Of a DNA stretch of 64,000 nucleotides, positions 8,253 to 18,651 are shown in pieces (position 1 is the first letter of the stretch; every line of letters starts with the position of its first letter). The notes under the pieces are model-generated. The model was given only the letters and a program-made list of their open reading frames with translations. It ran no database searches and had not been told where the DNA came from. Both the position numbers and the translations under genes were made by a program. The DNA lies in contig NZ_CP147913.1 in NCBI RefSeq assembly GCF_037414475.1, positions 3,224,001 through 3,288,000 of the forward strand. Direction: 5' to 3'. The DNA comes from Myxococcus stipitatus (GTDB lineage Bacteria > Myxococcota > Myxococcia > Myxococcales > Myxococcaceae).

Positions 8253-9380
8253 ATGAAAATCGCCACCGCCCTCGTCCACGCCGGAACCCGCAGAGACCCG
8301 AGCACCGGCGCCATCGCCGTCCCCGTCTACTACTCCGCCACCTACCAGCACCCCGCCCTGGGCCAGTCCACCGGCTACGACTACTCGCGCACGAAGAACC
8401 CCACGCGCGCCGCGCTCGAGGACGCGCTCGCGCAATTGGAAGGCGGCAGCAAGGGGCTCGCCTTCTCGTCGGGCATGGCCGCGCTGCACTGCGCGCTCCA
8501 GCTCTTCGGCCCCGAGGACCACATCGTCCTCACCGAGGACCTCTACGGCGGCACCTACCGGCTGGTGGACCGGCTGCTCCATGTGCAGCACACCTTCGTG
8601 GACACCACGAAGCCGGAGGCCGTGAAGGCCGCGCTGCGCCCCAACACCAAGGCCCTGCTGGTGGAGACGCCCACCAACCCGCTGATGAAGACGGCGGACC
8701 TGCCCGCGCTCGCGGACCTCGCGAAGAAGGCGGGCGTGCTGCTCATCGTCGACAACACGTTCCACACGCCCTACCTCCAGCGCCCGCTGGAGCTGGGCGC
8801 GGACCTGGTCGTCCACAGCGCGACCAAGTACCTGGCCGGACACAACGACGTCGTCGCGGGCGCGCTCGTCGCGCGGGACGCGGCGCTGGGCGACAAGCTG
8901 CTCTTCGCGCAGAACGGCATCGGCGCGATTCTGGGCCCGCAGGACGCGTACCTGGTGATTCGCGGCCTCAAGACGCTGGCGCTGCGCATGGAGCGCCACC
9001 AGTCCAACGCGCGCGCCGTGGCGGCGTTCCTGTCCGGACACCCCAAGGTGGAGCGCGTCCACTACCCGGGCACCGGCGGCATGCTCTCCTTCAGCGTCAC
9101 GGACGCGGCCCTGGTGCCCCAGGTGCTCGCCGGCGTGCGCCTGTGCCTCTTCGCCGAGTCGCTGGGCGGCGTCGAGACGCTCATCACCTTCCCCGCCACG
9201 CAGACCCACGCGGACATCCCCGTCGCGCGCCGGGAACAGCTTGGCATCACCGACCGACTGCTTCGCCTCTCCGTGGGTATCGAGGACTCCGATGACATCA
9301 TCTCCGATCTGGCCCAAGCGCTCGACGGGCGCTCCCGCCCTGTCGAACTTCGCGACCCGGCTCTTGCACACCGGCCATGA
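8253..9380 (+). CDS. Trans-sulfuration PLP enzyme (cystathionine gamma-synthase/lyase family)
   Basis: A 375-residue Cys/Met-metabolism PLP enzyme. It has the phosphate-binding SSGMAAL (residues 72-78), the cofactor Asp in LLIVDNTF, and the Schiff-base lysine Lys192 in VHSATKY. It starts 30 nt after thrA, so it is probably co-transcribed and acts on activated homoserine to make cystathionine. Between YPG and GGMLSF it lacks the roughly 20-residue insert (HP.H..A..QM) common in this family; Bacillus MetI-type enzymes are similarly short there, as I recall. Exact specificity (gamma-synthase versus gamma-lyase) cannot be fixed from sequence alone. Confidence 0.88.
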   Translation: MKIATALVHAGTRRDPSTGAIAVPVYYSATYQHPALGQSTGYDYSRTKNPTRAALEDALAQLEGGSKGLAFSSGMAALHCALQLFGPEDHIVLTEDLYGGTYRLVDRLLHVQHTFVDTTKPEAVKAALRPNTKALLVETPTNPLMKTADLPALADLAKKAGVLLIVDNTFHTPYLQRPLELGADLVVHSATKYLAGHNDVVAGALVARDAALGDKLLFAQNGIGAILGPQDAYLVIRGLKTLALRMERHQSNARAVAAFLSGHPKVERVHYPGTGGMLSFSVTDAALVPQVLAGVRLCLFAESLGGVETLITFPATQTHADIPVARREQLGITDRLLRLSVGIEDSDDIISDLAQALDGRSRPVELRDPALAHRP

Positions 9381-10449
9381 AGTCGACCCGGTGACGGGCG
9401 CCGCGGCGGTGCCCATCTACCAGGTGTCCATGTTCGACCAGCCGGGCCTGGACCAGCCCGGCGAGTTCGACTACGCGCGCTCCGGAAACCCCACGCGCAA
9501 GGCGCTCGAGGGCGTGCTCGCGAAGCTGGATGAAGGCGCGGGCGCGTTCGCCTTCGGCTCCGGCATGGCCGCGCTGTCCACCGTGCTGATGCTGTTCAGC
9601 GCGGGCGACCACCTGGTCGTCACGGATGATTGTTACGGCGGCACCTACCGGGTGCTCACCCGCGTGTTCAGCCGCTTCGGGCTGAAGGCGACCTTCGTCG
9701 ACACCAGCGACCCGGACGCGGTGAAGGCCGCGTTCCGCCCCAACACCAAGGGGCTGCTCGTGGAGACGGTGAGCAACCCGTTCCTGCGCCGCACCGACGT
9801 CACCGCGATGTCCATCCTCGCGCGCACGTACGGCGCGCTGCTCATCGTCGACAACACGTTCCTGTCGCCCTACATCTCGCGCCCCCTCACCGAAGGCGCG
9901 GACATCGTCATCCACTCCGCCACCAAGTACCTGGGAGGACACAGCGACGTCGTCGCGGGGACGGTGGTGGTGCGCACGCCGGAGCTCGCCAAGGAGGTCT
10001 ACTTCCTCCAGAACGCGGTGGGCGCGGTGCTGGGGCCCCAGGACTGCTTCCTGCTCCAGCGAGGCATCAAGACGCTCCAGGTCCGCATGGAGCGGCAGGT
10101 GCGCACGGCGGGGGCCCTCGCCCGGTGGCTTGGAAACAGGCCGGAGATTCGAGAGGTCTTCTATCCGGGCACGGGCGCGGTGGTGTCCTTCCGCCTGGCC
10201 CACGACGCGATGGCCGCGACCTTCGTGGAGTCGCTGCGGCTGCCCTTGCTTGGCGTGTCGCTGGGCGCGGTGGAGAGCATCATCACGGTGCCGGCGAGGC
10301 ACTCGCATGCCTCCGTGCCCGCCGCCGAGCGCGAGCGCCGGGGAATCACCGACAGCCTGATTCGCTTCTCCGTGGGCTTGGAGGACGTGGAGGACCTCCA
10401 GGCGGACCTGGCGAATGCCCTGGGGCGAGCGTTCCGCGAGGCCGCATGA
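9292..10449 (+). CDS. Second trans-sulfuration PLP enzyme (cystathionine lyase-like)
   Basis: A paralogue of the preceding enzyme, with GSGMAAL at residues 89-95, LLIVDNTF, and PLP lysine Lys212 in IHSATKY. Together the two genes could supply the cystathionine-forming and cystathionine-cleaving steps. It shares the same shortened YPG loop, which suggests tandem duplication. The start is unusual. Homology to the upstream paralogue begins at about 9340, but no ATG, GTG or TTG lies there. The nearest in-frame ATG is 9292, inside the upstream gene (89-nt overlap), adding about 16 unaligned residues. A CTG at 9340 would give the expected N-terminus. Translational coupling with the upstream gene is likely. 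Confidence 0.85.
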   Translation: MTSSPIWPKRSTGAPALSNFATRLLHTGHEVDPVTGAAAVPIYQVSMFDQPGLDQPGEFDYARSGNPTRKALEGVLAKLDEGAGAFAFGSGMAALSTVLMLFSAGDHLVVTDDCYGGTYRVLTRVFSRFGLKATFVDTSDPDAVKAAFRPNTKGLLVETVSNPFLRRTDVTAMSILARTYGALLIVDNTFLSPYISRPLTEGADIVIHSATKYLGGHSDVVAGTVVVRTPELAKEVYFLQNAVGAVLGPQDCFLLQRGIKTLQVRMERQVRTAGALARWLGNRPEIREVFYPGTGAVVSFRLAHDAMAATFVESLRLPLLGVSLGAVESIITVPARHSHASVPAAERERRGITDSLIRFSVGLEDVEDLQADLANALGRAFREAA

Positions 10450-10462
10450 GGGAGAGGTCGGG

Positions 10463-10711
10463 TTGACAGTCCTGGGCGGATTGGTTACGTCCTGATGCCA
10501 ATGTTCGTCTCCGTCGCTCCGTTCCGGACCTGTTGTCGTGGCACGTGTTGTCGTGCTCCGACGGGTCCGTCCGTGCGAGCGTACTGAGCAACGCACCTTC
10601 GCGCTCAGGCGTGTCCGGCCCGTCCCCAGCACCTGGAGACGGGCCGTTCCTTTTTCCCCACACGCCGGGGCGCAGCATCGCGGTCCCGGCCTTTCCCACC
10701 GAGAAACGCGC
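10463..10711 (+). promoter_or_regulatory. Structured leader of the cysK-metNIQ operon
   Basis: The 260 bases between the second PLP enzyme and the cysteine synthase start with a perfect TTGACA (10463-10468), but the -10 downstream (GGTTACGT region) is weak. The leader then contains a stem GGACC/GGTCC (10526-10530 with 10564-10568) enclosing two direct copies of TGTTGTCGTG (10531 and 10546). A CTGAGC/GCTCAG stem (10584-10589 with 10603-10608) follows, then the terminator hairpin at 10616-10646. Serial stems ending in a terminator before an amino-acid gene are typical of attenuation or riboswitch control, but I matched no known riboswitch core. Confidence 0.4.
10616..10659 (+). terminator. Intrinsic terminator or attenuator 65 nt before cysK
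   Basis: CGGCCCGTC (10616-10624) pairs perfectly with GACGGGCCG (10638-10646), followed directly by TTCCTTTTTCCCC. It could end transcripts from the thrA-PLP genes or act as a conditional terminator in the cysK leader. Confidence 0.7.
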
Positions 10712-11680
10712 ATGCCCAACAACATCTACCCCGACGTGACGCAGCTCATCGGCCGCACCCCCATCGTCCGGCTGTCGCGCATCGGCGGCGCGGACGAAGC
10801 CACGCTGCTGGCCAAGGTCGAGTTCTTCAACCCGGGCGGCAGCGTGAAGGACCGCATCGGCCTGGCCATGATTGAGGACGCCGAGAACCATGGCCGCCTG
10901 CGTCCGGGCATGACGATTGTGGAGCCCACCAGCGGCAACACCGGCGTCGCGCTGGCCCTGGTGGCCGCGGTGAAGGGCTACCGCATCATCCTCACCATGC
11001 CGGAGAGCATGAGCGTGGAGCGCCGCCGCATCCTGGAGGCCTATGGCGCGGAGTTGGTGCTCACGCCCGCGGCCAAGGGAATGAATGGCGCCGTCGAGGC
11101 GGCGGAGGAGCTCGTCAAATCGCTGGGCGACAAGGGCTACATGCCGCAGCAGTTCCGCAACCCGTCCAACCCGGAGATTCACCGCCGCACGACGGCGAAG
11201 GAGATTCTGGGAGATTTGGACGTGACGAAGCTGGATGCCTTCGTCGCGGGCATCGGCACCGGCGGCACCATCACCGGCGCGGGCAGCGTGCTCAAGAAGG
11301 CGAACCCGTCGCTCCAGGTGGTGGCCGTGGAGCCGCTGCGCTCTCCGCTGCTCACCCAGGGCAAGGCGGGGCCGCACCGCATCCAGGGCATTGGGGCCAA
11401 CTTCGTCCCGGAGGTGCTGGACCGCACCGTGTACGACGAGGTCATCGACGTGGCGGATGTGGACGCGTACGTGGCCGCTCGGGACCTGGCGCGCAAGGAA
11501 GGGCTGCTCGTGGGCATCTCCAGTGGCGCGGCGCTGCATGCGGCCCGGCAGGTGGCTCGCCGCCTGGGGCCCGGCAAGACGGTGCTCACCGTGCTGCCGG
11601 ATACGGGTGAGCGTTATTGGAGTTCCTTCGCGGCGTTCGCCGAGGAACTCGCGAACACGCCGCAGGGAGTCGGTGGATGA
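10712..11680 (+). CDS. cysK: Cysteine synthase family protein (O-acetylserine sulfhydrylase)
   Basis: A 322-residue fold-type II PLP enzyme. NPGGSVKDR near residue 42 carries the PLP lysine, PTSGNTG is the substrate-binding asparagine loop, and [10 protein letters not shown] binds the phosphate. There is no C-terminal CBS domain, so it matches the CysK length, although some short cystathionine beta-synthases look alike and neighbouring cystathionine enzymes keep that possible. The ATG at 10712 is placed by homology, since family members start just before [12 protein letters not shown]. Its stop overlaps the metN start (ATGA), tying it into one operon with the methionine importer. Confidence 0.9.
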   Translation: MPNNIYPDVTQLIGRTPIVRLSRIGGADEATLLAKVEFFNPGGSVKDRIGLAMIEDAENHGRLRPGMTIVEPTSGNTGVALALVAAVKGYRIILTMPESMSVERRRILEAYGAELVLTPAAKGMNGAVEAAEELVKSLGDKGYMPQQFRNPSNPEIHRRTTAKEILGDLDVTKLDAFVAGIGTGGTITGAGSVLKKANPSLQVVAVEPLRSPLLTQGKAGPHRIQGIGANFVPEVLDRTVYDEVIDVADVDAYVAARDLARKEGLLVGISSGAALHAARQVARRLGPGKTVLTVLPDTGERYWSSFAAFAEELANTPQGVGG

Positions 11681-12678
11681 TTGAGCTGCGCGGTATCAGC
11701 AAGGTGTACAGGCACGGCGGGCGCGAGGTGCCAGCGCTCCAGGACGTGTCGCTGCGGGTGGAGCCTGGCGAGGTGTTCGGCGTGCTGGGCCAGAGTGGCG
11801 CCGGCAAGTCCACGCTCATCCGCTGCGTCAACCTGCTGGAGCGCCCCACCGACGGACGCGTGCGGGTGAACGGGCAGGAGCTGCTGGGCTTGAGTCCCGA
11901 GGCGCTGCGCAAGGCGCGGCAGGGCATCGGGATGATCTTCCAGCACTTCAACCTCTTCTCCGCGCAGACGGTGGCGCAGAACGTCGCCTACCCGCTGGAG
12001 GTGGCGGGCCTGCCTCGCGCGGAGATTCGCGCGCGCGTCTCGGAGCTGCTCTCGCTGGTGGGCCTGGCGGACAAGGCGGAGGTCTACCCGGCGCGGTTGT
12101 CGGGTGGGCAGAAGCAGCGCGTGGGAATCGCGAGGGCGCTGGCGCCTCGGCCTCGCATCCTCCTGTCGGACGAGGCGACGTCGTCGCTGGACCCGGAGAC
12201 GACCCGCTCCGTGCTGGCGCTGCTCAAGGACCTCAACCGGCAGTTGGGGCTCACCATCCTGCTCATCACCCACCAGATGGAGGTGGTGAAGGCCATCTGC
12301 GATTCCGCGGCCGTGTTGGAGAAGGGCCGGCTGGTGGAGCAGGGCAAGGTGGTGGACCTCTTGTCCCGGCCGGGCACACGGCTTCATGAGCTGTGCTACC
12401 CGCCCTTCTCGACGGGCGAGGGCCCTGTCCTCCGAGGTGGCTACCGCGTGGCGCTGACGCTCTCGGGTGAGCACTCCACGCGCCCCATCCTCTCCACGCT
12501 GGCGCGCCGCTTCGACGTGGACGCGCACCTGCTGGAGGGCTCGCTGGAGCGCGTGGGCGAGGCGCGCGTGGGCCGGTTGCTCTTCGAGCTCACGGGGGCG
12601 CCGGAGGCGGTGCGCCAGGCGCTGGTGTTCCTGCGCGAGCAGGGCTTGACGACGGAGGAGGCCGCTCGTGCCGCCTGA
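11677..12678 (+). CDS. metN: Methionine ABC transporter, ATP-binding protein MetN
   Basis: A 333-residue ABC ATPase: Walker [10 protein letters not shown] near residue 40, signature LSGGQKQR near 140, Walker B ILLSDEAT, switch His in LLITHQ. The C-terminal 80 residues form the NIL domain typical of MetN, which binds methionine and inhibits transport allosterically. The start overlaps the cysK stop (ATGA at 11677-11680). With the permease and binding protein that follow, it forms a complete MetNIQ importer for L- and D-methionine in the inner membrane. Confidence 0.95.
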   Translation: MIELRGISKVYRHGGREVPALQDVSLRVEPGEVFGVLGQSGAGKSTLIRCVNLLERPTDGRVRVNGQELLGLSPEALRKARQGIGMIFQHFNLFSAQTVAQNVAYPLEVAGLPRAEIRARVSELLSLVGLADKAEVYPARLSGGQKQRVGIARALAPRPRILLSDEATSSLDPETTRSVLALLKDLNRQLGLTILLITHQMEVVKAICDSAAVLEKGRLVEQGKVVDLLSRPGTRLHELCYPPFSTGEGPVLRGGYRVALTLSGEHSTRPILSTLARRFDVDAHLLEGSLERVGEARVGRLLFELTGAPEAVRQALVFLREQGLTTEEAARAA

Positions 12679-13348
12679 ACTGGCTCGCTGGTTGTGGACC
12701 GCCACCTTGGAGACGCTCTACATGACGTCGGTGGCCACGGTGCTGGTGGTGCTCGCGGGGTTGCCCCTGGGGGTGCTGCTGGTGCTGACGGACCGGGGCG
12801 GGCTGTGGGAGCGCCCGGTGTTGAATCGCGTGCTGGGCACGGCGGTCAACGTGGGGCGCTCGGTGCCCTTCATCATCTTGATGGTGGCCATCGTCCCGCT
12901 GACGCGGTGGCTGGTGGGGACGACCATCGGCACCACGGCGGCCATCGTTCCGCTGGTGGTCGCGGCGATTCCGTTCATGGGCCGCGTGGTGGAGCAGGCG
13001 CTGCGGGAGGTGGATGCGGGACTGGTGGAGGCGGCCATCGCCATGGGCTCCACCCACCGCCGCGTCATCTTCCGCGTGTTGTTGCCGGAGGCCCTGCCTT
13101 CTCTCGTGCGAGGGAGCGCGCTCATGGTTATCAGCCTGCTCGGCTACAGCGCCATGGCGGGAGCCGTGGGTGGAGGTGGGCTGGGAGACCTCGCGGTGAA
13201 GTACGGCTACATGCGCTTCCGCACCGACGTCATGCTGGGCTGCCTCGCCGTGTTGTTGGCGCTGGTGCAGCTCGTGCAGTGGTTGGGTGATGGCCTGGCC
13301 TCCCGGTTCGACCACTCGAGCTCCGCGCCTCAACGCGCGCACGACTGA
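12668..13348 (+). CDS. metI: Methionine ABC transporter permease MetI
   Basis: A 226-residue permease with about five membrane spans. The ABC-coupling (EAA) loop is visible as EAAIAMGSTHRRVIFRVLLPEALP near residues 118-140. It begins with GTG at 12668, overlapping the end of metN by 11 nt. This is typical of tightly coupled metNI pairs. It pairs with MetN at the cytoplasmic face and receives substrate from the MetQ lipoprotein encoded next. Confidence 0.95.
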   Translation: MPPELARWLWTATLETLYMTSVATVLVVLAGLPLGVLLVLTDRGGLWERPVLNRVLGTAVNVGRSVPFIILMVAIVPLTRWLVGTTIGTTAAIVPLVVAAIPFMGRVVEQALREVDAGLVEAAIAMGSTHRRVIFRVLLPEALPSLVRGSALMVISLLGYSAMAGAVGGGGLGDLAVKYGYMRFRTDVMLGCLAVLLALVQLVQWLGDGLASRFDHSSSAPQRAHD

Positions 13349-13405
13349 AATATCCGCGCGGCGGTGTTGTTCGCGCCGCGCCCCCCTGTCTGGACTCCAC
13401 ACCCC

Positions 13406-14254
13406 ATGAAGCCACCTTCATCATTCCTGCTCATTCCCCTGGCTTTCGCCGCCATCTCCGCCGTGTTGTTGGTGGGGACGGGCTGCAAGAAGTCCGAAGC
13501 CCCCGCCACGGGCGAGGCCCCGGGTGTTCCCACCCTCAAGGTCGGCGTCAATCCCGTGCCCCATGGGGAGATTCTCCGCGCGGCGGTGCCCGTGGCATTG
13601 CGTGACGGCGTGCGCATCGAGGTCGTGGAGTTCACCGACTACGTGCAGCCGAACATCGCGCTGGCGGATGGTCAGCTCGATGCCAACTACTTCCAGCACG
13701 TGCCGTACCTGGAGCGCTTCGCCGCGGACCGGAGGCTTTCTCTGAGCAGCGCGGGCGCCGTGCACCTGGAGCCGCTGGCGCTCTATTCGACGAAGCACCG
13801 GCAGCTCGCGGAGTTGCCCGAGGGCTCGCAAATCACCATTCCCTCGGACCCCAGCAATGCGTCGCGTGCGCTCCATCTGCTGGAGGACCATGGGCTGCTG
13901 CGCCTGCGTGAGAACGTGGGCGCCGCCGCGACGGTGCAGGACGTGGTGGGCAACCCGCGCAAGCTGGTGCTGCGTGAGATTGATGCCGAGCAGCAGCCGC
14001 GCACGTTGGAAGACGTGGCCGCGGCGGTCATCAATGGCAACTACTTCCTGGAGGCGCAGAAGCACTTGAAGCTCGACGCCAAGGTGCTGGCCAGCGAGTC
14101 CTCCGCGCGCAACCCGTACGCCAACGTGATTGTGGTGAGGAAGGGCGACGAGGCCCGCCCCGAGGTCCGCGTGCTGCTCAAGGCGCTCCAGTCCACCGAA
14201 GTGCGCCGGTTCATCGAGTCGAACTACGGCGGCGCGGTGGTGCCCGCGTTCTGA
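13406..14254 (+). CDS. metQ: Methionine-binding lipoprotein MetQ
   Basis: A 282-residue NlpA/MetQ-family substrate-binding protein. The ATG at 13406 gives a signal peptide with lipobox GTGC and acylated Cys27. The mature protein begins LKVGVNPVPHGEI and includes VEFTDYVQPN and DANYFQHVPYL, hallmark methionine-binding motifs of the family. It starts 57 nt after metI. It completes the MetNIQ system and ends the rightward sulfur block; the next gene faces the other way. Confidence 0.93.
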   Translation: MKPPSSFLLIPLAFAAISAVLLVGTGCKKSEAPATGEAPGVPTLKVGVNPVPHGEILRAAVPVALRDGVRIEVVEFTDYVQPNIALADGQLDANYFQHVPYLERFAADRRLSLSSAGAVHLEPLALYSTKHRQLAELPEGSQITIPSDPSNASRALHLLEDHGLLRLRENVGAAATVQDVVGNPRKLVLREIDAEQQPRTLEDVAAAVINGNYFLEAQKHLKLDAKVLASESSARNPYANVIVVRKGDEARPEVRVLLKALQSTEVRRFIESNYGGAVVPAF

Positions 14255-14347
14255 CGCGGGGTTGTTCGGAGCGCTTGGGCTGGAGGCTGGCTCTCGCGCT
14301 CCGGGGTCGATTCGGCTCAGAGGGTCTGCTTTGACGAGAACCCGGCG

Positions 14348-15768
<1,421 letters not shown>

Positions 15769-15772
<4 letters not shown>

Positions 15773-17229
15773 GCCATCGCCTCCCGTTCGGCGGACGCGG
15801 GTGGGAGTCGCAACGTGAACCGCGCGCCGCCAAGAGGGCCGGTGTCCGCTTCGATGCGGCCCCCATGTGCCTCCGCGATGGCCTGACTCACGGCGAGCCC
15901 CAGGCCCGTGCCGGTGGACTTGGTGGTGAAGAACGGCTCGAAGAGGCGGCGACGGTCCTCGGGCTTCACGCCGGGCCCGGAGTCGGAGATGGCCACGCTG
16001 GCGCCTCCATCCTTGTCGGGTTCGATTCGCACTTCCACGGTGCCACCGGTGCCAGCAGCCTCCGCGGCGTTCTTCACGAGGTTGAGCAGGACCTGGCGCA
16101 GGCGCAGAGGCTGGGCCCAGGCGCTCGCGGTGCCCTCCACTCGGACTTCGACCTGGCCGAGCCGCTCGGCTTCTCGCAGCCTCGCCACGACGTCCTCACA
16201 GGTCTCTCGTACGGAGATCTTCTCCATGGGTCCATGGCCCGGTCGGGAGAGGTCGAGCAGTCCTTCGACAATCTGCTGGCAGCGCACGGCTTCCTCCTCG
16301 ACGACTTTCAGGTCCTCCGCCAGGGGGCCCTCCGCCTTTCGTTGGAGGATGCGCACATAGCCGAGGATGACCCCCAGGGGGTTGTTGATTTCGTGCGCCA
16401 CACCCGCGGCGAGGCGGCCGACGCTGGCGAGCTTCTCGTGCTGAACGAGCTGGGCTTGATGCGTGCGCAGGGCCTCGGTCATGCGGTTGAACTGCGCGGC
16501 GAGGCGGCCGAGTTCTCCAGGGTCGTTCTCCGGGATGCGCGTGTCGAGGTCGCCTTGTGCGAGCCGCGCGGCGCCTTCGGACAGACGGGCGACGGGGCGG
16601 GCGACGGAGTTGCCGATGTAGATGCCGACGCCAATGGCGAACAGCGTGGCGCCGCCGAGCAGGAGCAGCGCCCAGCGGAAGCTGTTGTGTTCGACGGCTC
16701 CGACGTGCGCCTCGAAGGAGCCGATGGATTTGTCGAAGCGATGCGCCAGGGATTCAGCGCGGGCCTGAACGACGGACACGCGTTCGAGCACCTGCCCGTG
16801 GACGGCGGTCACGGTGGCGTGGTCCTTGGCGAGCACGGCGGGGAGAAGGGTGTCCCGGTACAAGCGCTCGAGTGCGTCGCCGTTCTCCTGGATGTCGGCC
16901 ACCCAGGCGCGCTCTTCGGCGTCTTGAGCCTGCTCACGGAGGCGGCGGGTGAGCGCTTCGACGCGTGCCCGTGATTCCTCGTGGAAGTGAACGTGGCTCG
17001 CGTTGCCGAGGATGATGGTGTGAGCCACGTGCGCGTACTGGTCTCGCACGGCGGTGGCGAGCTCGAGGGCATCACGGACGCGGTTGCCAGCTTCACGCAG
17101 CTGATGGGAGCCGTCGTGAATGTCGGCCAGGCGGGCGAGCGCGAAGCCCGAGGCGGCGGTGAAGAGGGCCACGAGCGCGCCGAATGCGAGCAGGAGCTTG
17201 CGAGTCGTGGAGCCGGAGGTGGGCAGCAT
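15769..17229 (-). CDS. Membrane sensor histidine kinase, NtrB-like
   Basis: A 486-residue kinase. TM1 spans residues 11-32, a helical sensor region about 35-183 is probably periplasmic (four-helix-bundle type), TM2 spans 185-207, and a HAMP linker spans 205-258. The phosphoacceptor His279 lies in VAHEINNPLG, the N-box around 382-390, and the G-boxes in DSGPG and TGLGLAVSQ. It is first in a two-gene operon with the NtrC-type regulator. The ligand is unknown. The 220 bases upstream form a divergent promoter region with the lipoprotein gene at 17450. Confidence 0.93.
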
Positions 17230-17449
17230 CGCGCTCTATATAAGTGAGAGCGGAGCAAGATGGGGGCGCCGCCGAAGCGCCGAGCCTGGCCGCAGCGTGA
17301 GCCACTGAACTGGGGGACGAGAGCCACCCCCCGTGAGCAGAGTCAGCGCCAACCGCCACGGGCGACAGCTTCGCGAGTCTCCCTGCAAAAGGAGTCTTCT
17401 CCCTTGTCAGCCCTGGGCGCCATATTCGCACGCGAATCGGGGGGTGCAC

Positions 17450-18022
17450 ATGAGGCTGTTGTCGCTTGTCATTCTCTGCGCCATTGGCGCGGCATGCACC
17501 AGTAGCGGTCGGCACTTCTGGCGCGACGAGAGAGGGCGGCTTGTTGCCGCAGGCCCGATGCTCGGCCCTTTCGAGCGGCTGTCCGACCTCGGTCCGGAGT
17601 TGTGCGCTTCCGTGAGGGAACTACCGGGAGCTGTTGCCGGCCACGACCGCGCCGGGCAGGAGTACTGTGGACTCATCTACCAGCGCAATTTCGAGGCAGC
17701 CTTCTTCGCGACGTTTCCCGCCAACGAGAGTCCCGCGATGCCACTCCCGAGCCGGAAGAAGAGCTGCTACCCCGTCGAGGTGGTCAACGACCCGGACGCA
17801 AGAAGCATCTACGTCTACGCGGACTACCATAGCCATCCTGGCATCACGATGTTCTCCGAGGACGACTTGAAGCTGAAGAACCAGCCCTTCTACTTCAGGG
17901 TCCAGTTCAATCCCCGCTGTGAAATCTACCTCTACGAACTCCAGACGAGGACTGTGTTCCAGCTCCAGGGCAAGGAGTTCGTGCCCATCAAGAAGGTGAC
18001 GTATGACCACCTTGGCTTCTAG
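17450..18022 (+). CDS. Lipoprotein with JAMM/MPN-like metal-binding motif
   Basis: A 190-residue lipoprotein; the signal peptide ends in lipobox GAAC (Cys16). The mature part contains GQEYCGLIY near residue 70 and YHSHPGITMFSEDD at 126-139, i.e. HxH (127/129), Ser136 and Asp139 after a 6-residue spacer. This closely resembles the JAMM/MPN signature (E...HxH-x7-SxxD) and the DUF4329-like relatives seen in polymorphic toxins. The fold is therefore probably a JAB-type metallo-hydrolase, exported to the envelope. The ATG at 17450 is the only start giving the signal peptide. It overlaps the next lipoprotein gene by 20 nt, so the two are coupled. Catalytic activity is inferred. Confidence 0.75.
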   Translation: MRLLSLVILCAIGAACTSSGRHFWRDERGRLVAAGPMLGPFERLSDLGPELCASVRELPGAVAGHDRAGQEYCGLIYQRNFEAAFFATFPANESPAMPLPSRKKSCYPVEVVNDPDARSIYVYADYHSHPGITMFSEDDLKLKNQPFYFRVQFNPRCEIYLYELQTRTVFQLQGKEFVPIKKVTYDHLGF

Positions 18023-18428
18023 CTGTGTGAGAACGATGGCTCTGGTTGTCGCCGCGATGGGAACAGGCGCATGCGTGAAACACTGGAGGGCACCTCTCGC
18101 CCCTCCAGAAACAGCGGCGACCGTGCAGATGCCCGAGTGGACGAAAGAGGGCACGACCGTCCTCGATGGGACCACACTCAAGGCACTTCAGATTGCCATG
18201 CATGACTTCATGCCTCCGGGAACCGTGCCCCCCAAGGATGCGGATGCCATGTCCATCTGCCTCCACAAATGGGAGACCTTCGACGCATGGGTCCGGCGCG
18301 GCGACGGGATGACGTTCATCAACTTCACCCCGAAGGAGAGCGAGCGATGCGGTCTCTCGACCTTCGTCATGGACCCTGGAGCTGCGTACGCCGTCAGCGA
18401 TGACGGAGTGATTCTGCGACGCGATTGA
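18003..18428 (+). CDS. Small lipoprotein coupled to the JAMM-like lipoprotein
   Basis: A 141-residue predicted lipoprotein, lipobox GTGAC with Cys24, no recognised domain. AAGGTG upstream of the ATG at 18003 supports that start, with an alternative ATG at 18036. Its first 20 nt overlap the end of the JAMM-like gene, which implies translational coupling and a shared role, possibly enzyme/partner or effector/immunity. The mature protein has two further cysteines (in SICLHKW and ERCGLS) that could form a disulfide. Confidence 0.65.
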   Translation: MTTLASSCVRTMALVVAAMGTGACVKHWRAPLAPPETAATVQMPEWTKEGTTVLDGTTLKALQIAMHDFMPPGTVPPKDADAMSICLHKWETFDAWVRRGDGMTFINFTPKESERCGLSTFVMDPGAAYAVSDDGVILRRD

Positions 18429-18651
18429 TGCAATTCGCCGTTCGATGGGGATGAGCCCTTCGAAGTGCGAGGGGTTCGACAGTTGCCAAAGCTTCCTCTG
18501 ACGCGGGGATACGCGATGCCATGGCCAGTCGTCCGGGTCTGTGCGCTGTCCCGTCTCCCCCAAGGTTCATCATTCCCTTGCGAACCCACGCACCACGCGC
18601 GCATGACTGGCGCACGGGCCCCGCGCTCCCCTGCCCCTAGGACTCCGCCCC

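Noticed and set aside
18441..18464. Imperfect hairpin TTCGATGGG/CCCTTCGAA after the small lipoprotein gene
   Set aside because: One mismatch, short stem and no U-tract; too weak to call a terminator.
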